Made by a program: the position numbers and the translations under genes. Source: Anastrepha obliqua (Eukaryota > Arthropoda > Insecta > Diptera > Tephritidae). From it: 64,000 nt of DNA. Location: positions 57,808,406 to 57,872,405 of the forward strand of contig NC_072897.1 in assembly GCF_027943255.1 (NCBI RefSeq), given 5' to 3'. Positions within the stretch are counted from its first letter, which is position 1, and each line of letters opens with the position of its first letter. This document shows positions 45,183 to 56,619 of the stretch, one piece after another. The notes beneath the pieces are model-generated. The model ran no database searches, was not told the origin of the DNA, and saw only the letters and a program-made list of their open reading frames with translations.

Positions 45183-45599
45183 TTGATCGGATATATCAAC
45201 ACCTAATTTGGCTTTGTTGTAATCAATAACAGCAAGACGTTTTTCAAAAGCTCGTTGCCTTCGCTTCCTGGTGGAAAACTAAGTAAAATAAACCCAAAAT
45301 ATCAAATACAAATCAAAAACTACAAAAAATTACTGTCGCACCATTTCGTGCGACGTGGCCCCACAACATGTTTTATGATCTCCCAGGCCATGTCGCACGA
45401 AAATGTGCGACACAAAAAAACAATTATAACTGCAAAACTAGCGACCAAAATAAAGTCGCGAGTAGTCGAAACCTATTTTTAGGCACTAAGAAACAAAAAA
45501 GAACATAAATAAACACATAAGAACATAAAAATTGTTAAATGACACTGCTACTGAACGATCAAAATTCTAAAAAGGCTTTGGCAGCCAACGTGTTAAGGG

Positions 45600-46985
45600 T
45601 TATTTTACAGCATGACTATGTCCAGTCTTTGCGGTTTAAGAACCCTATTAGGTTGTTGACGCCTAAGCCTGACAGTTGTTCGCGACTCTAGAACAATGGT
45701 TTGCCAAGGGTTGACATTCTGCCCTTCCACAGAGAACGTTTATGTATAGAGAAGTCTCACGAGCTACGAATAGTGTGAATTGTCAAAAATGAAGTGAAAC
45801 CGCGAAGAATTTTTTCACCTCGCTCAATTACACAGCGGGGAACTTCTTAACAGAGCTGATTACAGCGAATTATGTACAAGTACATTGGCTCTGCTCAGTT
45901 TTTGATTTCTGTATGAAATCAAACTGACGAATGCCGACGGCATTTTGCAAGGGATTTGCTTCTGCATTTCTGTGTTTCCTTGATAAACGAAAATTTATTC
46001 AATTTATGTTTTCAAACAAATACAATGCAAATAAAGATTTGAGATTGTGCGCCAACATTTAAAATCAAAGTACAATAGCTTTAATGTTGGTTGATTTAAT
46101 TTAAAAGGAAGAATTGAAACAAAATACATTATAAAACGACCTCACATTTTGTTGTGTGCGTTTTAGTAAATTTCATAAAAATGTGAAGAAAATTTTTATT
46201 AAATTTTCGAGTCGAAATTAATTTTAGACGAGAATTCATAGAGCTTACAACTGTTGCTCAATATATACATGTGTAGTACACATTGCGTACATATAATTAT
46301 TATGTTAGTTATGTTTGTGCAAAAGTTCAATTGAATGTTCAATTCTTATAGCGTTATATAGCATGTGCATACGCACTGCACCAATCATAACCTAAATTTT
46401 TTTCAATTTACTTTTTACTACAAGGAATAATATATGTTTGCATTTTCTAGATAGTATAAAACTTTGAAATTTAAAATAAATAAAAGAAAACTTCAAAGAA
46501 ACGTATTTGCATATATGGGACTAAGTTCAATTGCATCTTTAATAAATATAGTGTTGCACGACCATCGCCTTATTATATTTCATGCAATAATTAGGGAGCA
46601 AATATCCTAATGATCAAATTCCTGCCTAACAAATGCTAAAACAATGCTCTTTTGCATATGCATATCTGTACATATTTGTATGTGCGCATGCACACTTGAC
46701 GCCCCACGTACATATTTGTATTTTGAACTTCCAGCAAAGCAATGCTTATTTACATACACATACATATGCATGCACATACAACCGCACACACGGGCCACTC
46801 GCTTTATTCCTCTAAATGCGTATGTCGTCCAAAGCTAAAATTCTTTGCCTAGCGACTACAAGAACAAAATGCATTAATAGGAGCAGCCGTAGTGGCCATC
46901 ATTCTAGTTGCCATGGTGCTGAACAGTTTTAACAAAAATTCATCATCAAAAAATTCATTGATAAATTCGAGCTCATAGTTCTAAG
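45600..46985. other. Non-coding stretch
   Basis: Starts with possible copia LTR sequence (to about 45760). The rest is AT-rich with a block of alternating CA/TG/TA words at 46650-46790. The short frames there are by-products of that block. No gene is supported. Confidence 0.45.
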
Positions 46986-47315
46986 AGCAAAGTACACCTA
47001 TCCCCCGATTTACACGTTTTCGCTTCTACGCGGTTTTCCAAATAAGTTTTGTTTTGTTTTTATCGCACTCTACTAAATGCTACTGTGATTGAACACGTGC
47101 TCTGTGTACACATCTCACGGGGAATCCCGAGCTTATATGCTGACTTGCTGCACACGCACACTGTGTCTGTATTTCTCCGCATAAAATTAAAGATTCATCT
47201 GCAGAAAATTGTACAATATTTGAGTGAAAGTTTCACAGTTTCAGAAAGATTTAATTTTCCATATTCGTAAATTACAAGTGAGTGCATAATTTAGATTCTT
47301 ACAAATTAACGGCTG

Positions 47316-47745
47316 TGATTAAAGTAAAATTTAGAGGGAAAAAATGCGGGAAATTTTAGAAGGAAATGATGGCAATTTACCAAACAAATTTAATTAAAAT
47401 AAAAAAATTAAAACATTTTAATTTGAATAGAAATTAATTATTAAACTTTTAATTATTATTAATAATTAAAACAACTGGTTCTTTTATTATTTAGCATTTA
47501 ATTTTGTTCTTATTTGGTGCTTAGTACTTGTAAATTAATGAAAAAAAAAAAATATTATAATATATAATCTGTTGATTTTCTTTAGTTAACCAATAAACAT
47601 TAGGTAGAATTCTCTTACGCTTTGATAAGGGTTTATTCAGAATATAATAAAGAAATAAATATTTAATAAAAAATTAAAGTTTTTAATTTTCCGTCAAAAA
47701 TTTTCCGCATTTTTTCCCTCTGAATTTTACTTTAATCACAGGCAA
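47316..47745. mobile_element. MITE with 40-bp inverted ends inside the Tigger relic
   Basis: CTGTGATTAAAGTAAAATTT begins the left arm at about 47312 and the right arm ends with the inverted copy near 47744; about 37 of 40 bases match, including GAGGGAAAAAATGCGG. CAAATTAAC lies just outside on both sides, an apparent 9-bp (or 8-bp) target duplication, which would fit hAT-type or related mobilisation. The interior is only A/T. Confidence 0.8.
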
Positions 47746-47779
47746 ATTAACATAAATTAAAAAATATTATAGACTTATA

Positions 47780-48980
47780 ATGAGGAAAGAAGGTAAAAGC
47801 AAAGCTAGTTCCAAAGAAACTAAAATCGAAATTTTGGACCGCTTACGAAAGGGAGATGGAGTAGTAGATGTTGCAAAATCATATACCATGAACGAAGCTA
47901 CAATAAGAACTATAACAACAAATGAAAACACAATTAGAAAGAGTATTACAGCTGGAAGTACCACGAGTATGGGCACAACATCATACACCAGAAATATGGC
48001 AATGGAAAAAATGGAGTAAGCGTTAATGCTTTGGATAGAAGATCAAACGCAAAAAAGAGTACCCATACGGGCGCTATAACAAATAAAGCATTACGAATTT
48101 ACGAAAAAATTGTAGAGCAATTACCATCTTCTTCTTCAACTAAAAATAACCCAAATTTTTTGGCAAGTCATGGCTAGTTTGAAAGATTTAAAATAAGACG
48201 TTCTTTACACCAGATGAACTGGCTTCTGGCGACGTAGATGCTGCCCAAGAATTTCCAGCAAATTTTGCAGAAATTATTAACGACAATTCATACACCCCTT
48301 AGGTTTTCAATGCTGATGAGTCAGGGTTGTTCTGGAAACAAGTGTCTGAAAGGACTTACGTATGTTTCAAAATTTTATAAATGGGCTAGTGGTCGTAAAG
48401 CAGCAAAAGTTCGCATAACAATTCTTTTCTGTAGCAATGCTTCAGGAGATTATATGTATAATATTATGAAACCATTAGTGATTAACAAATCAAAAATGCC
48501 CCGTGCCTTTAAAGGAGAAAGCGTGGGTTATTGCTGCAATGTTTACTAAATGGTTTCATGAATGTTTTACTCCAGATGCCAAAAAATATTTAAGTTCAAA
48601 GGTACAACTTCATTATTACAACCATTGGACCAAGGCATAATTCCTACTTTTAAAGCTTTGTACATAAAACGTGCCTTTACATATACATACATACATATGT
48701 ACATATTTTGGAACAAATGGAGAACAATGAATCTTTAACAGTTATTAGTGCTTGGAAAAATTTTACAATATTACACTGTGTGAAGCATATCGCCTTATCA
48801 TACACTGCGATTAAGCAAACAACGCTCAATAGCTGTTGGAAAAAATTGGGGCCAAATGTAGTAAAAAATGAACATTCCATCTCAACGTTAAATGATGAAT
48901 ATTCGCAGAAAGTACAGATGGCGCATTCATTGCTCTCCCCATTGCTCAGTTATGCAAAGATTTTTTTGACACATTTTAAA
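47780..48980 (+). pseudogene. Tigger/jerky-like transposase, broken
   Basis: The first 79 codons are the N-terminal helix-turn-helix: KETKIEILDRLRKGDGVVDV then NEATIRTI. A DNA-binding second half follows in another frame (NFLASHG.FERFKIRRSLHQ near 48160). The first catalytic Asp is in FNADESGLFWK near 48308, the core continues in the 103-codon frame (ASGRKAAKVRITILFCSNAS), and the third Asp in LLQPLDQGIIPTF near 48620. The segment around the second Asp is deleted near 48545-48590. Several shifts make it inactive. Confidence 0.75.
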
Positions 48981-49204
48981 TAGAGTAAACATCTTTTTTT
49001 GTTGTTGTTTTTGTAATGTGTGTGTTTATTTAAAAACTGTTGGCGCCCAATATTCGTAGACAAGTACAGTAATGGAATGTGTGTATAAATTTTTTGTTTG
49101 CTTTTTTATTTGTTGTTGGAATTCTCGATCAACCCTAAAATTTTAAATTTTTCTTCACTATGCAAAGATATTCTTGATAAACTGTATGTAAATATGTATT
49201 CTAA

Positions 49205-49614
49205 GTCCTCGACAACCGCAGCTGGTGTGAGTCAAGTGCGCGCATGAGCATACAGTAAGTTGCAGAAAACTACATAAGTAGCTTATAAAAAAGTTCTGTG
49301 TCTGGACATTTCAATACTAGGAGTAAATTTCGAAACAAATATTTTATGCTCTCTGATAGTAGGTAAATACATAGTTAATTGGTATATTACTTTACGTATG
49401 TAGTTCTTCAATTGATAAAAAGTGCACAAACACATATGCATGTATCTGCAAGGTTAGAAAGTTTCTCTGAAATCAGAGTATTTGAAAGTTACTGTACACA
49501 TTTCAAGGTTACTGTACATACAATGCTGTGCCTATGAATGTGCGCTGGATTTCTTGAGAAGTTTTACCGTAATATTTTTTTGCTGTGGCCAGTGCACATA
49601 TGTACATACACACA
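49205..49614 (+). repeat. Dispersed repeat, copy split by a Helitron (left part)
   Basis: Matches 22587-22975 and continues after the Helitron at 51192-51270. The split lies at the A/T in CACAT, exactly where the other copy reads CACATCATATATA. Confidence 0.85.
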
Positions 49615-51191
49615 TCTATACTTAATATTATAAAGAGGAAAACTTTGTTTGTTTGTTTGTTTGGTTGTAATGAATAGGCTCAAAAACTACTGGCCCGATT
49701 TTAAAAATTCTTTCATCATTCGTAAACTACATCATCCACGAGTAACATGGATTATATTTTATTTTGGAAATAGGGCTCGAGATATAGGTCAAAACGTGGA
49801 CCCGGGTAACTTTCGGATGTGTATGTGCAATATGGGTATCAGATGGAAGCTGTTGGTGAATGCTTTAGTACAAAGTACTTTTCATGCCGCTCCGTGACTA
49901 GGGTCTCGAGATAGAGACCAAAACGTGGACCCTAGAATGTGTTTGTACAATATGGATATCAAATTGAAGCCGTTGGTGAATGCTTTACTACAGAGTATTT
50001 TCTATGCCGCTCCGTGACTAGGGTCTCGAGATATAGGTCAAAACGTGGACCCGGGTAACCTTTGGTTGTGTATGTACAATATGGGTATCAAATGAAAGCT
50101 GTTGGTGAATGCTTTAGTACATTGTTAAGTAGGTATTGAAGATGATTTCCGTACAGTTTGAATACCTATTGGTAGATAGGGTCTCGAGATATAGGTCAAA
50201 ACGTGTACCCGGGTAACCTTCGGACGTGTATGTACAATATGGGTATCAAATGAAAGCTGTTGGTGAATGCTTTAGTACAGAGTATTTTTCATGCCGCTCC
50301 GTGACTAGGGTCTCGAGATATAGGTCAAAACGTGGACCCGGGGAACCTTTGGTTGTGTATGTACAATATGGGTATCAAATGAAAGCTGTTGATAAGTGCT
50401 TTAATACGGGGTAATTTTCATACCTATTGATGACTAGGGTCTCGAAATATATGCCAAAACGTGGACCCGCCGTGTCTTTGCACCGAATTAAACCAAACTT
50501 ACGCACATTGTTAAGTAAGTATTGAAAATGGGTTTCGTAAAGTTTGGTTGTAATTCGGAGCACTAGCAACGGGTACAGCGTTCTTTTGAACCAGCCATAA
50601 TGTCGCTTACTTTTTAACGCTTGTGGCGGAACTGAACTGTCAAATTGACAGTGTGAGTTACAATGTGTCAATATTTCTTTCTGATTTGGATGCCATAAGG
50701 AAAAAACGTAAGTGCAACATGTAAAAATTGTTTGTGAATTTTTTTGGAGTGGATTTTGGAACAGTGAATAATTTCTTACGAAATTTGAGAATTTAATGTG
50801 AAATCCGAATGAAATTATGTGTTCGTGGAAAAAACAATTTTTTTCGTTTTTTTTTTTTTTTGAAAAATATAAATGGATAATGGTTAAAAAAGCCCCAATG
50901 CTTAATAAAACATATAAATTGAAACGAAAAATTCATGGATGATCAGGAAAAAACACGATTGTTTATTCATATGCGTTGATTTGAAATTTAAAAACACTCT
51001 TCTTTTTTCCTGATTTTCAATTTATATTTTATATTTACTCAAAAACAAATAGAAAAACAAAAAATATTGTTTATGCCAAAGCGCTTGAATAAAGAATAAA
51101 GAAATAAATAGTATGAAAACCATATATTTTCTGTTCTAAACCATATCTATTCTATTTTAGTGTGCCCAGCGAAGGGGGCCGGGTTTGCTAG
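49615..51191 (+). mobile_element. Non-autonomous Helitron, complete
   Basis: It starts TCTATACTTAATATTATAAA at 49615 after A and ends GGGCCGGGTTTGCTAG at 51191 before T. The left third holds six units of 120-130 bp (one of 159) starting with CTCGAGATATAGG at about 49776, 49904, 50024, 50183, 50312 and 50441, each with a CGTGGACCC block. The rest is AT-rich. No protein is encoded. The first about 130 bases match the coding Helitron at 35251-39372. Confidence 0.95.
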
Positions 51192-51275
51192 TCATATATA
51201 TATACGCATATAAATATGTACATATAAATTCACATATTTGTATTTGCATGTGATATCTTCTAGTCCGTGAGCCAG
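51192..51275 (+). repeat. Dispersed repeat, right part
   Basis: TCATATATATATACGCATAT through ATTCACATATTTGTATTTGC to about ATATCTTC matches 22974-23040. Confidence 0.75.
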
Positions 51276-51296
51276 GTGCTAATTTTTGTCAGTCAT

Positions 51297-53082
51297 TTCC
51301 TCTCAGTCGATAATTCGTAAACTACCTCAGATAGTTGCATTATGAAGCGTTGTGAACGTCAGCTGCGGCTCCGAGGGTGGGTTGAGCAGTTATAGCCACC
51401 CTCGCACTTAAAAAAAAAATTATTTTTAGTCATTTCCTCCCGATTAAAACATTGATCAAATTAAAGTTAGACTAATATTTTGAAGAAATAAAATTGTCAG
51501 CTGATTATAAAGTAGTGGATTATACGTCAGCTGGTCACACAAATATGAAAAAAAAAAATATTTTTTCAGTGATTTCCTCCCAAACGAAAATTTATCAGAT
51601 GATAGTTTATGCATTGTTTTTAATAAATAAATAAGTCAGCTGGCTATATGTAGGTGGAATGTGCGTCAGCTGATGCCCTGAAGGTGTAACGTAGGACCTA
51701 GTCGGAAACATTTATAGCCTAAGTAAATGTATCAGCTGACGAGATTTCCCCCAACATACTGCCAGCTGATTTGTTTTATTACTTACAGGATCATTTCAAC
51801 AATCCGCACAAACATTTTTTTTCGGGAGGAAATGACGTACTTGAACTTATTCAACATTATATTTAATGTGCAAACTGAAATGTATAATTTTATGGCAATA
51901 TTTAGATTGAATCAAATTTTTTATGGGAACTTTCCGATTCTTAAGAATAGAAATAAATAAATATTTTGTTAAGCAAATCAACTAATTTATAATTTTTCAG
52001 TACTTAAATTAATAATGTTTAAGATTTAATACAAAAAGTTATTTAATTATGTTTGGTAATTTAATCATTTTCATTTTCGCTTCTTCTCTTTCTGACTCAC
52101 TGTCAGAGTCGCTGTCAGAGCTGTTTTCCACCATGTCTTCATTATCGTCATCTGTTTAAAAATACAAAAAATAATTTAGGATACATGTTTAACGTTACAC
52201 GAACAAAATTAAAAAAAAAATTCTTACCTTCTTCTGATTGAGTTATTTGATCAATGGATGTTGGTAACTGAGTACCAGAAAACCACATGAATTCATATCT
52301 GTTATTTATTTCTACCCAGCCATAGTCAGAAGGCTCATTGACAGTTGGTACTTTCAGGTGTGCTTGAGACCCAATTTCCGAAATATAACACGTCCTTAGA
52401 AAATGATTATATAATTCCGTTTTGCACGGCGGAAGAGATGAGCCATCAATACCTTTCTTAGGTAATCGAAACGAATTGTCATTATCAAGAAATTTGTATT
52501 ATATGTCTTTTGAAACAATGCTACCCTCGCCTCATTCATAAATTTTAATCGTTTCAAACCATACCTATACATTACATACAAACTCTTGTATTTTGTCAAA
52601 AAAGTCAAGTCTCTTCTCAGATGGTTGTGACAATTGGATGAAACATTCAGTGAATTCTTCAGATTTTGACATTATTGAAAATGGGCGGTTTTTGCCCTTC
52701 TTAAAAAAGGCCGGGTTGTAATCGCATCCTGTGAATGCGTGAAATGCAGGAAGCGCTGCACTTAAATTTACTCCTAATGCTTTATGTAATTCTGTTATGT
52801 TGACAAATTTTTGATTTTTTCCGACGCCGACTTTCATACAAATTTGAATATCTTCTGCAATATTACCCATATTGGCTAACATAATTATTAATACGTCAGT
52901 ATCCGAGCAATTTTAATTTGATCAATGTTTTAATCGGGAGGAAATGACTAAAAATAATTTTTTTTTTTAAGTGCGAGGGTGGCTATAACTGCTCAACCCA
53001 CCCTCGGAGCCGCAGCTGACGTTCACAACGCTTCATAATGCAACTATCTGAGGTAGTTTACGAATTATCGACCGAGAGGAAC
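51297..53082 (-). mobile_element. Long inverted-repeat element with gene remnant
   Basis: TTCCTCTCAGTCGATAATTC at 51297 faces its inverted copy ending at 53082. The arms are about 172 bases (51297-51470 and 52913-53082) and nearly identical. The word TCATTTCCTCCC recurs inside both arms and further in (about 51424, 51574, and inverted at 51823 and 52943). The right arm passes directly into coding sequence of a C-terminal exon set, so this is a deletion derivative. No target duplication was found. Confidence 0.85.
52080..52905 (-). pseudogene. C-terminal part of a TGCDY-type TE protein
   Basis: The minus strand begins at the arm border with CSDTDVLIIMLANMGN and reads on through NITELHKALG, PAFHAFTGCDYNPAFFKKGK and FSIMSKSEEF. 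After an intron-like or shifted break near 52565 it continues with MYRYGLKRLKFMNEARVALF and, after another shift, YNHFLRTCYISEIGSQAHLK, DYGWVE and FMWFSGTQLPTSIDQI. An intron and an acidic tail (SSDSDSDSESEREEAK) follow near 52100. I know HAFTGCD and the final W..G...P block from a multicopy family in arthropods and cnidarians, some of whose members carry a FEN1/XPG-like nuclease domain upstream. That domain is missing here. Function is unknown. Confidence 0.55.
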
Positions 53083-53227
53083 TTGGTCGTGAAAATCTGT
53101 CGCGGGCTTACGGACTATTCCGGTGCGCCATTAATATTCCCTGGTATCAACATCATCTCTACCGAATTTATAATTAGTGACGACAAGTTGTTAATAATAC
53201 CAGTTATTTTAAGATTTTTATTATATA

Positions 53228-53320
53228 CTAGCTGTACCCGGCAAGTGTTGCTATGCCAACAACTAAAATAAATTTAAGAAAAATAACTTAACCTTCAACT
53301 GATGAGGTGAAATTTTTCAA
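53228..53320 (-). mobile_element. Helitron-like 3' end
   Basis: On the minus strand GGCATAGCAACACTTGCCGG then GTACAGCTAG and T form a CTAG/T end with a short GC-rich stem. The 5' limit and any coding part are not visible, so only the end is called. Confidence 0.45.
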
Positions 53321-53324
53321 CGTA

Positions 53325-53695
53325 TATGTCGAGGTGGTAGTAAATTTTACAACATTTTATTTATTTTAATAGAATATAAATTTTTATATAAAAATCGCTA
53401 AATAACTATATAGGCCGATCTAAATTAATTTCAGCTACTGTAATTTAAAAGAAAAATACAAAAGTTTTTGTTGTTCAGTAAAAAATATTTATTTAATTTC
53501 AACAGCCTTTTTTACACAACGAAAATATAGAGGCACTCTTAAAAAGTTTATAAAAAAGTAAAAAAAAAACGTAAGGATAAATTAAATGTCATTTTTTCAC
53601 AGCCCATTATATAAACATTTTTATAAAATAATACACGCTTCGAGTCTTCAATAGATACTTAAAAAAAATAACAATGACTATATTGGTTAAATTTT
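53325..53695. other. AT-rich stretch
   Basis: No gene. It should hold the 3' untranslated part and end of the piggyBac element whose coding region ends at 53700, but no TTAA-flanked end was identified. Confidence 0.4.
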
Positions 53696-53699
53696 TATG

Positions 53700-54104
53700 T
53701 CACTCGTCATATTCAGTATTAGTACAGTTAATACACAAGCGTTTGCTACAACCCATACACATTGGTTTTTTACATTCTAGGCACGTGTGTGTTGTTTTTC
53801 TTTTTAATTTATTAGGACAAATGTAACATAGTTTGCTCGACTTAGGTTTTCCCTTTAATGCAATTACAGGCTCTGGAAGAGAATCAGAACCCAATATCGT
53901 ATGAATAATATCCCGTAAAGAGCGAGTTATCCTTTTGTTGTGTTCTCGTCTTTGTAAATGTGGAACAATCAAGTTTCTAGCAAGATCTTTTAAAAAATTG
54001 TCTCTAGAAATTTCACGAAAATTACGAGAAGATTGATTCAAAATATATGCATTAACTGCACTTATATCTACCAGCCTGTAAAATACAGCTAAAGGCCAAC
54101 GTCG
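53700..54104 (-). pseudogene. piggyBac transposase, C-terminal part
   Basis: After the insertion at 54105 the frame resumes with RRWPLAVFYRLVDISAVNAY and ends in a full cysteine-rich domain: CYICPNKLKRKTTHTCLECK then CMGCSKRLCINC, which in piggyBac binds the element ends. It stops at 53700. The part has no stop or shift. It continues the gene piece at 57742-58687; together they give all three catalytic Asp residues. Confidence 0.9.
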
Positions 54105-54476
54105 CACAGTAGTCTCAAACGGGGTTGCGAGGGACATATCTAATTTCCGCCTCCTAGAGAAGAGCTACGGATATGTTTGATATATCATTTGAAAGGTAAT
54201 TAAATGTACTTTTATGGAAAATTATAGAATTTTTTGTTTCTAATAAAGAAACAGTTAAAAAATTCTCCCAAAGTGACGATTTATTAGCCCATTTTTCTTT
54301 TTTTAAGAAAAGTATTAGTGAAATGGAAGTTCTGGAAAAAAATGATGACATTTTCTTAAAGTTCAGTTAAAAATCTTTAATTTGATAGTTTTTTCATGTC
54401 TGTAGGTGCTACAGACCCAAAGTTATGACACTTTAAAGATGTCGATTTTTTCATTTTTAATTTGTTTTTCGTTATT
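54105..54476. repeat. Left inverted arm of the RAG1-like element
   Basis: 372 bases; the heptamer-like CACAGTA is outermost. The arm lies downstream of the transposase stop at 54706. Confidence 0.9.
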
Positions 54477-54705
54477 ATCCAAAACTGAACCACAACGCTT
54501 AATATGCGATCAAAATATCAACAAAATTCTTATAAATACTTCAAAATTTTTGTTATGACTAATCTTCTAAATCCCCTATATTGCTGGTACTACTGAAAAA
54601 AATGTTAAAAGTATACATAAAATTGAATTTTCTCTCAAAACTATCTTATATAATTCTTTAGAAGTTATAATGTTTGAAAAAATTACATTCTTAAGCTTAG
54701 GTATG

Positions 54706-56618
54706 TTACCTTAAAATGTTCTCCTCCAGATCATTAGGGATTTCCATTAACTTTTGAAATTTTAATCGATTATTGAGGAACGTTAGCGATATTCTTGGGT
54801 CAGAATAGTATATTGCGTAATTAAAGACATCGGTAATTCTGTTTACGCAGCTGCTTTGTCGAGCATGATCTCGCATGTTTCTACGGTTGTGTTTATGCCA
54901 CGCCTCGCTTGAATCCTCCGAATAATATGAAATAGGAAGACTAAATTGACGGGCAATTTCACATCCATGCCTTAAAAGTTTATGTACTGTTGGACTTAGT
55001 CTGGCCCATGGATATATTGTGTAGTGCTCTTCATACGTTTTAAAACAAAGTTTTTCTAATTTATCCAAGTCAATTTTTTTTTTGGTTTTAAAGCACAGTA
55101 AAATACTTGTTAATTTTTTGACATATTCTCCACCGAGCTCCAAACATTTCCCAAATTTTTCGGGTTGTCTTAGACATTTTCGAGCAACATTTCCTGTATT
55201 GCTTGTACCGTGACCTTGCAGACACAGATCGACTTTTACTCCGAAATTATCGAAAAGAGTGCTTTGAATTTTTTGTTTTCTTAAATTAAATTCATCTATT
55301 AAAGTTAAAATGTAAATAAAATTATATTTCATATAATATTGTATAAGAAGTAAATATTTATACGCGTTTTATACCATTTATAGATAGAATATTTATATCA
55401 TAATCAATATCGAGTTTGTAATTCATTAGTTAATTCATTCACGAATAGTGTGAAAATTAATTTATCTCAGTATTAACACTAACCTCGTAAATTAGAAGTA
55501 ATATCCCACTGTTTAAATGGCATGCGATAACTTATGTTTTTTAAAAATTCAAATAATTTGATTTCGGCATGTAGCAAGCCTAGGCCGAAAGATAAGGATG
55601 TTTCGTTTGGAGTAAAATCGTTTTGAAGATTTCCAAATTGGTGTGCTGTACACAAACATATTGGACATCTGGAGGAGGATGGATTATCCACAATACTGTT
55701 CACGCATTTGCCATCAAATAATGTTAAATGAACTTGGTATTTTACACAAACGCGCTTTCCATTATTCAATTTAAATTTGTGTATTTTTAAGTTCTTAATT
55801 TCATTTCGTAAGCGCTCATATTCTTTATGTATAGCTGCATCATCCTCTTTTTCAAAACACATTCGTAAAGGTCTAGTAAATCGAACACTTTGAGGTGTAG
55901 GATTGATCCACGTACAATTTTCGTCTGAACTACTTTTAACTTGAATTATATTAAAACAGCTTGTGAACAATGACTGCTGGGCACAAGTAAAATCGGCATC
56001 TCCATTTTCAGAGTTTTGGTGAGGACTCAAATAGCCAGAAGAGCTATCAAATCCGATAGATACTTCCATTTCTAAACTGTATTCGTTCCAATCATATGTG
56101 ATTACATCGCATAAACGTTCGCTAGTTTTATTTAAAATTTTTTGCATGGATACTTGTATCTCTTTATTTGATATTACTGAAAACTCTACCAAGCAATCCT
56201 TTTTTGCATGATCGATAACCTTATAAGGTGGATAAATAAAACAATTGCGTAGCATTGCATCTGCTCTTAATCCGCAGTATTGATATTTAGTAAAATTATT
56301 TTCTAAATAAAATGCTAGTCCTGAATCCTTTGTATGTTGCAATGTGTCACAAGTAGGTTCAATACTTTGATCAGCAGCAAAAGGTGCATTTGCTGCTTTT
56401 TTAGCATATTTTAGTGCAAATTCTAACAACTCAACATTGTTATTGCAATTATTTGCTATTTCAATTGCTCTTCTTCTAAATGTTTTTTCTGTAACATCTT
56501 GACAGGAACCAGTTTTACGAGTTCGGCCTTTCATATTGTTACTAATAGAAGAATTCCTTTTTAATTTACAAGACCTTCCACTTGAACAACGCTTTATCCT
56601 TTTCCTTTTGCCACCCAT
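54706..56618 (-). CDS. RAG1-core-like transposase, two exons, 574 codons
   Basis: ATG at 56618 opens MGGKRKRIKRCSSGRSCKLK, a basic nuclear-targeting start. Exon 1 ends at 55484 (donor GTTAGT), a 188-bp intron follows, and exon 2 runs 55295-54706; phases match. In order it shows MEVSIGFDSSSGY (first catalytic Asp, as D600 of RAG1), CFNIIQV, RFTRPLRMCFEKEDDAAIHK (second acidic site, as D708), CPICLCTAHQF (zinc pair), LLHAEIKLFEFLKN, GTSNTGNVARKCL, YPWARLSPTVHKLLRHG, and YYSEDSSEAWHKHNRRNMRD followed by ARQSS (the Glu as E962 of RAG1; RAG1 also has E.. .K..R..R..NARQS). Order, spacing and local identity support homology with the RAG1/Transib DDE recombinase. No RAG2-like gene is present. The frame has no stop or shift, so it may be functional. 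Confidence 0.8.
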
Positions 56619-56619
56619 A

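Larger units (their letters stand above)
44330..45592 (-). mobile_element. piggyBac derivative with TTAA duplication
   Basis: CACGTTGGCTGCC (44330-44342) faces its exact inverted copy (45580-45592), and TTAA flanks both sides (44326-44329 and 45593-45596). Thirteen-base ends with TTAA are the piggyBac signature. The 1263-bp unit keeps only the last third of its transposase gene and is internally deleted. It was inserted in the 5' part of the copia relic. Confidence 0.92.
46993..48990 (+). mobile_element. Second Tigger-like element, right end missing
   Basis: After TA the sequence CACCTATCCCCCGATTTACA and TTCTACGCGGTTTTCC resembles Tigger-type left ends. A broken transposase follows at 47780-48980. 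The expected inverted right end was not found before 49200, so that side is truncated. A 430-bp MITE sits in the leader. Confidence 0.55.

Noticed and set aside
46630..46840. Three overlapping 60-64 codon frames
   Set aside because: Produced by alternating CA/TG/TA words; no protein features.
53038..53075. let-7-like TGAGGTAGT
   Set aside because: Only nine bases match and the site is part of a TE inverted arm.
51290..53090. CRISPR-like or host regulatory repeat
   Set aside because: Repeats are few and in both orientations, in an insect genome; transposon arms explain them.
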